Source of the DNA: Chloroflexota bacterium
GTDB lineage: Bacteria; Chloroflexota; Anaerolineae; 4572-78; J111
Direction: 5' to 3'
NCBI GenBank assembly: GCA_016860845.1
Contig: BOKF01000009.1
Coordinates: forward strand, 207,869 to 271,868
Length of the DNA stretch: 64,000 nucleotides
This document shows positions 34,226 through 43,026 of this stretch, in pieces; positions within the stretch are counted from its first letter, which is position 1; every line of letters begins with the position of its first letter. The translations under genes were made by a program, and so were the position numbers. The notes beneath the pieces are model-generated. The model did not search any database. It saw only the letters and a list, made by a program, of their open reading frames with translations, and had not been told where the DNA came from.

Positions 34226-34711
34226 ATGTCGAAAAAGTACATTTTGGAGCAGGTTGATATCTTTCAGGATTTAGACTCCAATCAACTGGCTGCAATTGAG
34301 GCAGTTTGCCACGAAAAAAGTTATAGTCAGGGCGAAGTTATCTTTAAAGAAAACCTGGCCAGCAATGAATTTTACATTATTGCCGAGGGAGAAGTAGAAA
34401 TTCAAGTAGACCCGGACACAATTGGCGATGGCTCCAACCTCCACGAGCCGACTACCATCGCCGTGCTGCGCCGGGGGCAGTCTTTTGGCGAAGTAGCCTT
34501 GGTTGATCCGGGAGTTCGCTCGGCCTCGGCCCGCTGCCGTTCCGAAACAAGCAAACTGCTGGTCATCGAGCGCAAAGATTTTATGAAGCTGCTCGAAAGC
34601 AATTATGAAATGGGCTACGTGATCATGCGTAACCTGGCCGCCGATCTGGCCCTTAAAATCCGGCAGACCAACTTAATGGTGCGCGAGTCATTGATGTACG
34701 CCAAGAAATAG
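34226..34711 (+). CDS. Cyclic nucleotide-binding domain protein
   Basis: The 161-residue protein is essentially one cNMP-binding beta-barrel: FQDLDSNQLAAIEAVCHEKSYSQGEVIFKENLASNEFYIIAEGEVEIQV, then the phosphate-binding cassette RRGQSFGEVALVDPGVRSASARC (FGE-L and R-A features). There is no DNA-binding helix-turn-helix, so it is not a CRP-type regulator. It may sense cAMP/cGMP and act on a partner protein, plausibly the nearby GTPase. The ATG at 34226 follows AAGGAGAAG, so it is preferred over a frame beginning at 34205. It ends at a strong terminator. Confidence 0.9.
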   Translation: MSKKYILEQVDIFQDLDSNQLAAIEAVCHEKSYSQGEVIFKENLASNEFYIIAEGEVEIQVDPDTIGDGSNLHEPTTIAVLRRGQSFGEVALVDPGVRSASARCRSETSKLLVIERKDFMKLLESNYEMGYVIMRNLAADLALKIRQTNLMVRESLMYAKK

Positions 34712-34728
34712 CTGTGACCTTCTAAAGA

Positions 34729-34758
34729 AAAAGCCCCCGCTGTTCACGGGGGCTTTTT
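34729..34758 (+). terminator. Rho-independent terminator of the cNMP gene
   Basis: AGCCCCCG (34732-34739) pairs with CGGGGGCT (34747-34754) around a 7-base loop, with a T5 run. Confidence 0.92.
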
Positions 34759-34783
34759 GTTGCGGGTTGTGGTTGCAAAGTAA

Positions 34784-34827
34784 GTGATGGAGTCCCAAAG
34801 CTCAGCTTTGGACTCCGAAACTATCAC
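34784..34827. repeat. Intergenic hairpin (GGAGTCC...GGACTCC)
   Basis: GGAGTCC-C-AAAGCT (34789-34802) pairs with AGCTTTGGACTCC (34804-34816). Outer GTGAT/ATCAC pairs extend it to 34784-34827. It lies between convergent genes. Confidence 0.75.
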
Positions 34828-34854
34828 CTGCAATTTAACCACCACCTTGTGGCG

Positions 34855-35547
34855 TTAGTCTAGCCACCAGGCTGAAATATACTGAATCAAGCCCCCTAGA
34901 AACAGGATGATGCCCAGGAACATAGCTCCCCCTGTTATGAATAAGGTAGTTCTAACCACAACAGTACTATCGGTCAGGGCATAAAAGAAAAGAAACAAGA
35001 CCACCGTGACGACCAGCGCTCCCAGGCAGCCTGTGCCGCCCTGGAACATTTTCTTCAGGCCGCCTTTTTTGCGCTGCTCAACAAATTTCTTGAACACGAT
35101 GGTGATATACTCTTGATTAACCCCTCTCATTTTTAAGCTGGCTTTCATCTGCGGGCGAGTTTGGCCTTGTTGGTATAAATGCTCCGCATATTCAAGCCAT
35201 GCGGCTATTTCTTCCTGTCTATGGCGCGCTGAAAAACTATACTCGGTGATTTGTTCTTCGGGTCTTTCCTGCTGCGGTGCTCTTGGTCGAGGTTCGACTT
35301 TTTTAGGGGTGATTGAAGCGCTTCCCCCTGATTCGAGCCTGGCGAGGGCTGTTTGAGCTTTCGTATTGGCGGGATTTAGCTTCAGGACGTTTTTTAGGCA
35401 AATAATTGCGTCTTCTTGATCCAGTACGGACGCCAGCCACCACCAGGCTGTTTCATTTTTGGGGTCCTGTCTAAGAATTTTTTGCAGAATTTCACGGGCT
35501 TGGTCTTTATCGCCTGCTTTAGCCGCAGCAATGCCCTGTTGGATCAT
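34855..35547 (-). CDS. TPR-containing membrane protein
   Basis: The 230 residues start with one or two tetratricopeptide-type helical pairs (MIQQGIAAAKAGDKDQAREILQKILRQDPKNETAWWWLASVL, then CLKNVLKLNPANTKAQTALARLE). A linker follows, then a helical region (EEIAAWLEYAEHLYQQGQTRPQMKASLKMRGVNQEYI). Two C-terminal membrane spans lie near residues 176-200 and 205-228 (LGALVVTVVLFLFFYALT, LFITGGAMFLGIILFLGGLIQYI). It is probably a cytoplasmic-facing scaffold anchored in the membrane. No partner is obvious. Confidence 0.78.
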   Translation of the reverse strand: MIQQGIAAAKAGDKDQAREILQKILRQDPKNETAWWWLASVLDQEDAIICLKNVLKLNPANTKAQTALARLESGGSASITPKKVEPRPRAPQQERPEEQITEYSFSARHRQEEIAAWLEYAEHLYQQGQTRPQMKASLKMRGVNQEYITIVFKKFVEQRKKGGLKKMFQGGTGCLGALVVTVVLFLFFYALTDSTVVVRTTLFITGGAMFLGIILFLGGLIQYISAWWLD

Positions 35548-35621
35548 GCGTACTTTTCCTCTTACTATGCCTTACCCGTTGGGTTGTCATTGAGCCATAA
35601 ACGGACTCACACCATAAGAGA

Positions 35622-37373
35622 TTACTGGACAGTTTGATTAACCGGCAGGGCGCGGATTTCGTATCCAGACTGGAGGTAGGGATGCTCCTCATAAAACAGC
35701 CGCGCCGGGCGGGGTAGGCGCTTGATTTCAATGTCTCGCTTCAACAACGGCACCAACGTTTGGAAGTTGATCCAGGCCCGGATGCGAATACCTAACTCGG
35801 TGTTATGAATCGCATCATCGTACAGGTCGGGGTGTTTGGGCATCTGCCCGGCTACATCAATCAGGCTGACCCGGTTTTCGGCGGCCCACAGCCGGAAAAC
35901 CCGGTTCTGCAAATCGGCCATGCGCCGCATGTTGGCGTAGCTGATCGGCCAGTAAATCCGGTTAAGATAACCATAAAGCACCCGGTGACGGGCCGGATCG
36001 AGCACCAGGCCGTCGTACACGAACCAGTCAAAGGTGGCCAGCACAAATTTAACGTTCTGGGCCTCCAGGTCGTGTTTAATTTTATTCAGATCGGCCAGGA
36101 TAGCTTTAAGGGCCAGTGCTTTGCCCAGATGCGCCCGGTCCGGTTTAAACTCATTCAGTCCATCGGGTAGAAAAAAAGTCTGCTCCGGCTTGGCCGGTTC
36201 TGAACCGGTGATGGAAAACTGCTCGACCAGGGAACGAGCGCGTGCCGCCAGGGCCGAATATTCGCTCAACTGATCCAGCCAGGTTTTATCGTTCGAGTCC
36301 ACGTTGGCAAAGTTGGGAGCTACGCCGGCGGGCGGCTGGCCAAAGGTAACGTCGGCGGGGTAGCTGACCATAGTGCGCGGGTCAAACTGGTTGGAGCCTT
36401 CATAATATACCACGTAGTCAACATCCAGCGGCAGCACTTCGTAGCGGGCCACCGCGGCGATGTCGCGCGAGCCAATACCCTCCCGCCCGGCATTAATCAC
36501 CTCAAAACGCACGTTGTAGCCTGACTCCTGCGCCCACAGGTTGAGCCAATGCTGCAACAGTTCGGGGTAAGAAAAGGGCAGCGAGTGGCCGTCCACCGTT
36601 GTCGAAGCGCCGACACAGGCAATGCGAATCGTCCGCGCCGGTTTTTTAAGGCTAAGGGCAGGGCCGCGCCAGCCGAACGGGTTGGTCGTCAGGCCGGTGG
36701 GCAGCGTGACATTGGCTGGGTAGCGATAGCGCGGGTAGGCGGTTCGCCAGGACGGGTCGTAGCTGTAGACCTCCGGCGGGACAGCCCGGAAAATGCCCGA
36801 GTTGAGAAAGTAGCCATCCGATAAGTACTTATTCCACAGATAGTTAGCTCGATAGCCGTACTGCTCCGCCCTGGCCGCATGTTCCGGTCGAACGGCAAAA
36901 GGGGTCAATCGTTCCGGCGAGGTGTAAATCCACTCCGGCTTGACATACGGCGTGAACTTAAAATCGTTGACAAAATCATCCAGGGTGTAGACAGCCAGGG
37001 TGTCGAGGGCAGGCGGGGTTGGAGCCGGCTTAGTTGCCTCGGTCAGCAGTTCTTCGGCTTGAGTTCCGGCAGGAATGCACAGTTTCCAGCCGACTTCAAT
37101 CAAATCGGGGTTGGTAACTTCGGCAAAGCTGGCATCGGCGGCATGCTTCTGGTTAGTAGCACTGATAATAGCCGGGTAGGCCAGCAAGTCGCCCAGCAGC
37201 TTGTCGGCAATTTTACTCAACCAGTCATCGGCTTGAACGGTGTAGATTTCGGCACAGGCGGAGTCTCTTATGGAGGGAACAGCGGCAGTCGCAGCGGTGG
37301 GGAAGATGGAGGCGGCCAGCAGCGCCGCGAGGAGTTCTAAACAGAGGCTAATTTGTCGTATTTTTAGGCTCAT
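35622..37373 (-). CDS. Exported SGNH-hydrolase-like protein with N-terminal LysM-like segment
   Basis: The 583 residues begin with a hydrophobic signal (LCLELLAALLAASIFPTAATAA). A LysM-like region follows (IYTVQADDWLSKIADKLLGDLLAYPAIISATN...LIEVGWKLCIPAG, about 42-104). The SGNH/GDSL domain has IACVGASTTVDGHSLPFSYPELLQHWL (nucleophile Ser in GAST), NAGREGIGS, YYEGSNQ and the terminal DDAIHNTE (Asp/His). It resembles polysaccharide O-acetylation or deacetylation enzymes of the cell surface (inferred). Its ATG overlaps the TGA of the upstream 65-residue membrane ORF. Confidence 0.85.
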   Translation of the reverse strand: MSLKIRQISLCLELLAALLAASIFPTAATAAVPSIRDSACAEIYTVQADDWLSKIADKLLGDLLAYPAIISATNQKHAADASFAEVTNPDLIEVGWKLCIPAGTQAEELLTEATKPAPTPPALDTLAVYTLDDFVNDFKFTPYVKPEWIYTSPERLTPFAVRPEHAARAEQYGYRANYLWNKYLSDGYFLNSGIFRAVPPEVYSYDPSWRTAYPRYRYPANVTLPTGLTTNPFGWRGPALSLKKPARTIRIACVGASTTVDGHSLPFSYPELLQHWLNLWAQESGYNVRFEVINAGREGIGSRDIAAVARYEVLPLDVDYVVYYEGSNQFDPRTMVSYPADVTFGQPPAGVAPNFANVDSNDKTWLDQLSEYSALAARARSLVEQFSITGSEPAKPEQTFFLPDGLNEFKPDRAHLGKALALKAILADLNKIKHDLEAQNVKFVLATFDWFVYDGLVLDPARHRVLYGYLNRIYWPISYANMRRMADLQNRVFRLWAAENRVSLIDVAGQMPKHPDLYDDAIHNTELGIRIRAWINFQTLVPLLKRDIEIKRLPRPARLFYEEHPYLQSGYEIRALPVNQTVQ

Positions 37374-37567
37374 CGGTTCTGGTCTGGAGCAGAGATTGTG
37401 GTGTTATCCTGGTTTAATTTCAGGGTTGAAAAGCGATAGCCATCGAACCAGCGCAGCAAGCCCTCACTTAAAACCAGCATGAGCGCGGTAGCCAGAATCA
37501 GGAGAATGAGGTTAACCAGCCAATTCCGCAACTTCGAGTTAGCTTGTTTCCAGGGCCAAATCCGCAT
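37370..37567 (-). CDS. Small single-span membrane protein coupled to the SGNH hydrolase
   Basis: The 65-residue product has a basic N-terminus (MRIWPWKQANSKLRNWLV), one span (LILLILATALMLVLSEGLL) and a tail RWFDGYRFSTLKL. This resembles the N-terminal anchor that often precedes the catalytic domain in membrane-bound SGNH proteins. Its stop codon overlaps the start of the SGNH gene (ATGA), so they are translationally coupled. It may be a split-off anchor or an independent small subunit. Confidence 0.62.
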   Translation of the reverse strand: MRIWPWKQANSKLRNWLVNLILLILATALMLVLSEGLLRWFDGYRFSTLKLNQDNTTISAPDQNR

Positions 37568-37726
37568 GGTCCACCTCGTTTGGTTAGGGTAACAAAGAAT
37601 TCCTCCACCCTGGTCATTTTAGCACATCGTCTTGCTGCTGACAATAGGCCAATTCGTTTGTGCAAACGGCCTGACTGTGCTTAAATGGAGCCTGCTGCTG
37701 AAAGAAGGCGCTGAGGTTATTGGCAA

Positions 37727-39013
37727 ATGCGTGCTCTGGCCGATTTGGTTCGTCTGATTCTACTGCTGTTGCTGCTGCCGGTGATCCTGATTATCATCGG
37801 GCCGCTGCTGATTCTGGCGGCTCTAAGGGGGCGGCAGCAGATTGGACCCATTATCCTGAATACTTCCCGCAGTTCGGCCCGGCGGGCCGGAGCCGGGATC
37901 GTCGGGCTGCTCCTGTGGGGTTTGGTTTGGGGTGGCTTGGCCTGGCTGATTGCCGCCGCTTTTACACCACTGCCAAATGTCGCTCAACAGCCTGTCAGCG
38001 TCGCCGTGACTCCTATAGCACAGCTCCAGAGTTCGCCAACCCCTCCTCCACCCTCACCGCCTGCGGAGAGTCCGCAACCAGGCGACACGCCAACGGTCCG
38101 GGCAGCTTCCCCAACCCCAGTCCCTTCAAACACACCCACCCCAAACAGCACTGTTACCCCCACCAAAGTAACAGTGACGGCAACCTTAATTGCGGCCGTC
38201 GTCGCTACTTCAACCGAGACTGCTCCAGTCCCCACGCCGACCCCTACTCAGGAGCCGACGCCTACTCCTACTCCGCCACCCCCGCCGACCAACACCGCAA
38301 CTGCCACCTCCACCTCGACCCCGCTGCCGCCGACCTTCACCCTAACTCCAGTCCCGCCGACGGCCACGCCGACTGATACACCGACCTCCACGGCCACCTC
38401 GACTCCGCCGCCGACCGCAACCCCCACCGCTACGGCCACCTTTACCCCGACGCCGATCCCACCAACGGCCACGCCAACCGCCACCCCAACGGCCACGGCC
38501 ACTCCCAGGCCAACCGCTACCCCAACGCCAACTAACACGCCCACGCCGACCGTCACCCCTACCCCAACCTTGCCCGCAACGGTGCGCCAGGCCGCTATCG
38601 CCGCGGTAGAGGCCGGCAATGATTTGCTGCACGATGCGATTGTCGAGGCGACCGAGGATAACCTAAAAAAAATGGGGACGGTCTGGCAGGGCAGAGCGCT
38701 GACTACTGCTCGCGCCTTTGCCACCGATATTTACGACCGGTATGCCAAACCGTTAAACGTGAAGTTTGAGTATCTTAATCGCCCGGCAATTGAGAGCCAA
38801 CTTCCGGGCAACCGCCTGGTGGTGACGAGTTCGGAACGCTGGACTTATGGCGGTCCGACCAAAACGGATTATCAAGAAGCCTTTAGATTCATCTATACCA
38901 TCACCCGGCGCAACGGCCAGTGGGTTATCACCGAATACAATTTTCTCAATTTGCCCGGGTCAACCCCCTCACCGACCCGGACGCCGACCCGAGCCGTGAC
39001 CGGCGGCGGTTAA
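37727..39013 (+). CDS. Membrane protein with PTATP-rich linker and C-terminal IMS-like domain
   Basis: The 428 residues begin with two spans ([30 protein letters not shown] and [22 protein letters not shown]). About 200 residues of Pro/Thr repeats follow ([23 protein letters not shown]..., residues 105-285), typical of Chloroflexota surface proteins. A folded C-terminal domain follows (residues 290-405): [23 protein letters not shown]...[30 protein letters not shown]...[11 protein letters not shown]. It resembles the ARC6/IMS-type domain (moderate confidence). A likely surface-displayed protein of unknown role. The low-complexity region is prone to repeat-length variation. Confidence 0.85.
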   Translation: MRALADLVRLILLLLLLPVILIIIGPLLILAALRGRQQIGPIILNTSRSSARRAGAGIVGLLLWGLVWGGLAWLIAAAFTPLPNVAQQPVSVAVTPIAQLQSSPTPPPPSPPAESPQPGDTPTVRAASPTPVPSNTPTPNSTVTPTKVTVTATLIAAVVATSTETAPVPTPTPTQEPTPTPTPPPPPTNTATATSTSTPLPPTFTLTPVPPTATPTDTPTSTATSTPPPTATPTATATFTPTPIPPTATPTATPTATATPRPTATPTPTNTPTPTVTPTPTLPATVRQAAIAAVEAGNDLLHDAIVEATEDNLKKMGTVWQGRALTTARAFATDIYDRYAKPLNVKFEYLNRPAIESQLPGNRLVVTSSERWTYGGPTKTDYQEAFRFIYTITRRNGQWVITEYNFLNLPGSTPSPTRTPTRAVTGGG

Positions 39014-39068
39014 CCGACAGTCTGGTAGGGGCGCAAGGCCTTGCGCCCTTACGCCTAAAAATTGGACC

Positions 39069-39848
39069 TCATTCCTCGCCGCGTCGAGCGATGATGACCG
39101 CCTCGTGCAGCGTAAAATACATCGTCTCATCAGCCCAGCGCGGAGCGAAAAAGGGCTGGAGCAGCTCCGGCAGATGGCGCATCATCTCCAGCAGCTTCTC
39201 CTTGGTGGCGGCAGAGGCGTACTGCCGGTCGGCCCACTCGTGGAACTCGAACTCTTTGCTCAGTTCGCGGCTGGCTTCGACCCTCAGGCCGGCGTCTTCA
39301 ATCATCGCCTGCAGGCGCACCAGCGGATAAACCCAGTTATGTGACGGGTCGCGCAGCTTTTCGTAGGCATTGTAGTAACCGGCGGCCTGCCGGTCGGGCA
39401 CGGTGATGTTGTCAGTGAAACCGAGCAAGCCGCCTGGCTTGAGCACGCGGGCAAACTCCGTCAGAGCCTGGCGGGAATTGGGAAAGTGGTGAAGGGCGAT
39501 ACGGCAGGTGACCAGGTCAAACGAGGCGCCGTCAAAGGGCAGACTCTCGGCATCGGCGGGCTGAGTTTCGACGTTGGTCAAGCCGCGTTTGGCCGCCAGC
39601 TCGGCGGTTTTGGCCAGCATCTCCGCGGTCAAATCCGTGGCGACAACGCGAGCCACATGCGGAGCAAAAGCCAGGGCGGTATGGCCCGCGCCCGTCGCGA
39701 CATCCAACACCTGCCAGCCCGGCTGCGGCCGGACCAGTTCCACTAACAGCGCCAGGCTTTCCCCTTTGGCGTGAACATCGCTCGTCGCGTAAGCGTCGCT
39801 CGACGGGCCGAATTGGGCCTGGACTTTGGCTTTTTGTTCAGCGGACAT
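39069..39848 (-). CDS. SAM-dependent class I methyltransferase (UbiE-like)
   Basis: The 259 residues form a Rossmann methyltransferase: motif I VLDVATGAGHTALAFAPHV, motif post-I VVATDLTAEML, motif II region DLVTCRIALHHFPNSRQALTEFARVLKPGGLLGFTDN. The small-molecule class with CRIALHHF is typical of UbiE/MenG-like or YcgJ-like enzymes. The substrate is unknown. It is bounded on its 5' side by an iterated-word hairpin (39886-39987) and by nothing notable 3'. Confidence 0.9.
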   Translation of the reverse strand: MSAEQKAKVQAQFGPSSDAYATSDVHAKGESLALLVELVRPQPGWQVLDVATGAGHTALAFAPHVARVVATDLTAEMLAKTAELAAKRGLTNVETQPADAESLPFDGASFDLVTCRIALHHFPNSRQALTEFARVLKPGGLLGFTDNITVPDRQAAGYYNAYEKLRDPSHNWVYPLVRLQAMIEDAGLRVEASRELSKEFEFHEWADRQYASAATKEKLLEMMRHLPELLQPFFAPRWADETMYFTLHEAVIIARRGEE

Positions 39849-39885
39849 CAGTTTATCCTCTCCTCATCTTCATAGGGTACTGTTC

Positions 39886-39987
39886 AGGTCACAGAGACGC
39901 ACAGAGATAACACCGAGATGCACAGAGAAATCAATCCTTTTTCTCTCCGTGTCCCTCCGTGCCTGCTCTGTGAATCTCCGTGTCACT
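39886..39987. repeat. Iterated-word hairpin (CACAGAGA words)
   Basis: The left arm (39886-39930) uses CACAGAGA-like words and the right arm (39941-39987) the complementary TCTCCGTG / TCTGTGAA words. It separates the lipoprotein and methyltransferase genes. Confidence 0.75.
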
Positions 39988-39990
39988 TGC

Positions 39991-40545
39991 TTATTTAACC
40001 AGCCGGGCCAACAAATTGACGGCCTCAACCGGGTGGGCCGTGTGCTTGGGGATAATCCAGGCCAAGCCCTCGATATCGGTGGCGCAGTAGCGTTTGCCTC
40101 GTATGAGGCAGGCAGAGTCGCCCAGGTAAGGACTGGCTAACTGCGCTTGTCCCAATTCGTCAAAGGACAGGAGCAGGTCCGCTTCGACCAGTTGGGCCAC
40201 TGTTTCAGGCTCGACCGGGGCCAGGTCTATCGGCACACCTGCCGCCAGATGGGTCAGGATATACTCGCTGATACTCTCCCTGGCCTGGCTGGTATAGTTG
40301 ACCTGGCTGCCTGTCTCCGCCTCAAAGTTACGCAGCCGTTCCTGGAACTGCCTGGCCCTGGCGCTTGGGTCCTGAGGATCATAAACCCCTACCAGGGCCA
40401 CCTCAGCCCGCTCGACGACTACCGTCTCCACCAGCACCTGCACTTTGGGTCGGGGCTGAAACAGAGACACGGCACAAGCGAGCGATAAAATCAGCAGCCC
40501 AGTCATGCCTAAAACGGACATCTTCAACCCGCTCATACCGAACAT
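39991..40545 (-). CDS. Small lipoprotein, truncated solute-binding-protein-like
   Basis: The protein is about 184 residues from the ATG at 40545. A hydrophobic signal ends in LILSLAC (possible lipobox, lipidated Cys). The body resembles the N-terminal lobe of ABC sugar-binding proteins (EVALVGVYDPQDPSARARQFQERLRNFEAETGSQVNYTSQ...AAGVPIDLAPVEPETVAQLVEADLLLSFDEL). It then jumps to a short end (GLAWIIPKHTAHPVEAVNLLARLVK) that looks like a binding-protein C-lobe strand-helix. About half the usual 400 residues are missing. Later ATGs (40536, 40521, 40506) are alternative starts. No permease genes are nearby. Confidence 0.65.
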   Translation of the reverse strand: MFGMSGLKMSVLGMTGLLILSLACAVSLFQPRPKVQVLVETVVVERAEVALVGVYDPQDPSARARQFQERLRNFEAETGSQVNYTSQARESISEYILTHLAAGVPIDLAPVEPETVAQLVEADLLLSFDELGQAQLASPYLGDSACLIRGKRYCATDIEGLAWIIPKHTAHPVEAVNLLARLVK

Positions 40546-40621
40546 TGTACCCTGTCTCCGGTTTGGCGCAACTGTCCGGCCGTCCAACAAAGCAAGCTTC
40601 GCCTTCGAGACAAGTTCTGCC

Positions 40622-40682
40622 CTCTATCTTCCATTCTCTATCCTCTATCCTCCATCTTCTATCTTCCATCCCCCATCTTCCA
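40622..40682. repeat. Heptamer-iterated tract upstream of uvrD (CTCTATC words)
   Basis: Eight consecutive 7-nt words from 40622 to 40677 (CTCTATC, TTCCATT, CTCCATC, CCCCATC variants) lie between the divergent lipoprotein gene and the helicase start. It is open in the helicase frame, which artificially extends the ORF upstream. Confidence 0.9.
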
Positions 40683-40741
40683 AATCTCCTCCCTTCGTGG
40701 TACAATCCCAGCCCGGAAACGCAAGATTGGAGCAAACTCTG

Positions 40742-42994
40742 ATGGATCTTTTAGCCGATCTCAACTCTGCCCAGCGAGAGGCCGTGACCACGATCAGCGG
40801 GCCGGTGCTGGCCCTGGCCGGGCCGGGGTCGGGCAAAACGCGGGCGCTGACCCATCGCATTGCTTACCTCATCAAAGCCTGCGGCGTGGCTCCCTGGCAT
40901 ATTGTGGCGGTCACTTTTACCAACAAGGCCGCCCGCGAGATGAAAAGCCGCCTGGAAGAGATGCTGAGCGAGGCCCAGGTAGCCAGTCTGGCCGTGGGCA
41001 CGTTCCATGCCCTGTGCGCCCGCTGGCTGCGCCAGGATATTCAGGCGCTGGGCCACTATACCCGCAGTTTCAACATTTACGATACCGACGACCAGCAAGC
41101 TGTGGTCAAGCGAGCTGTCCGTGACCTGGACCTGGATGAAAAAGCCTGGAAACCGGCCTCGATCCACCATGCCATTTCCAAAGCCAAAAATGAAATGATC
41201 CTGCCCGACAAGTTCCCCCGCCGAACCTGGCAGGAGGAGATTGTCGCCCGTGTTTACGAGCGCTACCAAAAGGTGCTGGTCGAAAACAACGCCCTGGACT
41301 TTGACGACCTGCTGCTGATCACCTTGCAGCTTTTCCGCGACAATAAGGATGTGCGGGAAAAGTACCAGCAGCAGTACCAGCACGTCATGGTGGACGAGTT
41401 CCAGGACACCAACATGGTCCAGTATGAGCTGACCAAAATTGTGGCCGGCGGCCATCGCAACCTGTTTGTGGTCGGCGACCTGGACCAGGGGGTTTACTCC
41501 TGGCGTGGGGCCGATTATCGCAACGTGCTGCGTTTCCGCGAGGATTACCCCGACCACAAGCTGATTCGCCTCTCCCAAAATTACCGCTCCACCGACACCA
41601 TTCTGACCGCGGCCAAGCATGTCATCCGCAAAAACAAAAACCGGATTGACAACGAACTGTTCACCGAGCGCGGCCAGGGGGCCAAAATCCGGGTAATTGA
41701 AGCCTACAACGAGCGCGAGGAAGCCAGTTTTGTGGCCGAGGAGATTCGCCGGCTGCAGCAGGAGGGGTACGCCCTGGGCGATATCGCGGTGATGTACCGG
41801 ACCAACGCCCAAAGCCGCCTGCCCGAAGAAATTTTTATCACCCACAACATCCCCTATCGCCTGCTGCGCGGCACCAGCTTTTACCAGCGCAAGGAAATCA
41901 AAGACGCCCTGGCCTACCTCCGCCTGATCCACAACCCGGAAGACAGCGTCAGCCTGGAGCGAATCATCAACGTGCCGCCGCGGGCTATCGGCGCAAAGAC
42001 AGTGGCTGACCTGTACGGCTGGGCCTATGAGTCCGGGATTACACCCTGGCAAGCCTTGCAGCAGTTGGTCGCCGATGAAGAAGTGAGCCAGCCTGAGTCT
42101 GACCATCAGAGCTTGCCGGCGACTCGCCTCTCGCCTCCCCGCCTCCCCGCGCCCTTCAAAGGCAAAGCCCGGCGAGCCTTGGTCGAATTTGGGCAAGTGA
42201 TGGCTATGCTCGTCAACGCCAAGAAAAAGCTGAACCTGACCGAACTGTACGAACTGACCCTGGCTCGCACCGGCTACAAAACCTTTATCAAAGACAATAC
42301 CCCCGAAGGCGATGATCGTTGGGAAAACCTGGAGGAGCTGGGCCGTAAAGCCGCGGATTTCGGCGGGCTGGAAGGCGACGAAGCCCTGAGCCTGTTTTTG
42401 GAAGGCGTCGCCCTGGTTTCCGATGTGGATGCCCTGGGCGATGAAGGCGACCGCGTTCCCCTGCTGACCCTGCACACGGCCAAGGGGCTGGAATTTCCGG
42501 TCGTATTTATGATTGGCATGGAAGAAGGCATCTTTCCCCACAGCCGCAGCCTGGCTGACCCTGAACAGATGGAAGAGGAGCGCCGCCTGGCCTACGTCGG
42601 CCTGACTCGGGCCAAAGACCGGCTCTATCTTGTCCGCGCCTTCCGCCGCTCCAGCTACGGTTTTGACGAACCTACCGCCCCCTCCCGCTTTCTGGCCGAC
42701 ATTCCGCCGGAGCTGCTGGAAGATAACAGCCAGCGCAAACGTCCCGGCTCCCCCTTCACCACCCGCCAGGAGGCCCGCCAGCTTAGCAGCCGCTGGAACC
42801 AACCGGCCCGAGTGAGTGCGCCGCCCAAAACAAGCGGCTTCAAAACCGGCGACCGGGTGCATCACAGCAAATTTGGCGATGGTACCGTCATCAAGGTGGA
42901 GCGGGAAGGCGATGAGGAATTTGTGCAGGTCGCCTTCCCCAGCCAGGGCATCAAAAAGCTGTCCACCAGCTTCGCCCCGTTGGAGAAGCGGTAA
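40742..42994 (+). CDS. pcrA: UvrD/PcrA-type superfamily 1 DNA helicase
   Basis: A 3'-5' DNA helicase for repair and replication-fork maintenance, 750 residues from the ATG at 40742. Motifs are Q-motif LNSAQREAVTTISGP, Walker A GPGSGKTRALTHRIAYLI, II VDEFQDTN, III GDLDQGVYSWRGADYRN, IV QNYRST, V LHTAKGLEFPVVF and VI EERRLAYVGLTRAKDRLYLV. The C-terminal Tudor-like module (GDRVHHSKFGDGTVIKVE) binds RNA polymerase in PcrA. A longer frame from 40505 runs through a heptamer tract and is not credible. A Pro-rich insertion (LSPPRLPAPF, 42121-42152) lies in the 2B-region linker. Confidence 0.95.
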   Translation: MDLLADLNSAQREAVTTISGPVLALAGPGSGKTRALTHRIAYLIKACGVAPWHIVAVTFTNKAAREMKSRLEEMLSEAQVASLAVGTFHALCARWLRQDIQALGHYTRSFNIYDTDDQQAVVKRAVRDLDLDEKAWKPASIHHAISKAKNEMILPDKFPRRTWQEEIVARVYERYQKVLVENNALDFDDLLLITLQLFRDNKDVREKYQQQYQHVMVDEFQDTNMVQYELTKIVAGGHRNLFVVGDLDQGVYSWRGADYRNVLRFREDYPDHKLIRLSQNYRSTDTILTAAKHVIRKNKNRIDNELFTERGQGAKIRVIEAYNEREEASFVAEEIRRLQQEGYALGDIAVMYRTNAQSRLPEEIFITHNIPYRLLRGTSFYQRKEIKDALAYLRLIHNPEDSVSLERIINVPPRAIGAKTVADLYGWAYESGITPWQALQQLVADEEVSQPESDHQSLPATRLSPPRLPAPFKGKARRALVEFGQVMAMLVNAKKKLNLTELYELTLARTGYKTFIKDNTPEGDDRWENLEELGRKAADFGGLEGDEALSLFLEGVALVSDVDALGDEGDRVPLLTLHTAKGLEFPVVFMIGMEEGIFPHSRSLADPEQMEEERRLAYVGLTRAKDRLYLVRAFRRSSYGFDEPTAPSRFLADIPPELLEDNSQRKRPGSPFTTRQEARQLSSRWNQPARVSAPPKTSGFKTGDRVHHSKFGDGTVIKVEREGDEEFVQVAFPSQGIKKLSTSFAPLEKR
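42121..42152. repeat. Iterated-word insertion inside the uvrD/pcrA coding region
   Basis: Words CTCGCCT, CTCGCCT, CCCCGCCT and CCCCGCG run in frame, encoding TRLSPPRLPAP. They lie in a variable linker of the helicase. Confidence 0.65.
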
Positions 42995-43002
42995 ATTTAA
43001 AG

Positions 43003-43017
43003 ACCTTCGAGGTCTGT
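43003..43017. repeat. Short hairpin after the helicase gene
   Basis: AGACCT-TCG-AGGTCT with flanking A/T pairs; related in sequence to the perfect hairpin at 32640-32672. Confidence 0.6.
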
Positions 43018-43026
43018 TTAGAACTT

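Noticed and set aside
38100..38580. Minisatellite-type repeat array in the PTATP linker
   Set aside because: The DNA repetition follows from Pro/Thr codons of a low-complexity linker common in Chloroflexota surface proteins; no regular DNA unit beyond that was seen.
40505..40741. Upstream extension of the UvrD/PcrA frame
   Set aside because: The extra residues are a translated heptamer tract (repeating S-I-L-Y-P-P-type residues) and divergent promoter DNA; homologues start at MDLLADLNSAQREAV.
40751..42865. 704-residue minus-strand ORF opposite uvrD/pcrA
   Set aside because: It is a shadow of the strongly conserved helicase on the plus strand, with low-complexity composition and no recognisable domain.
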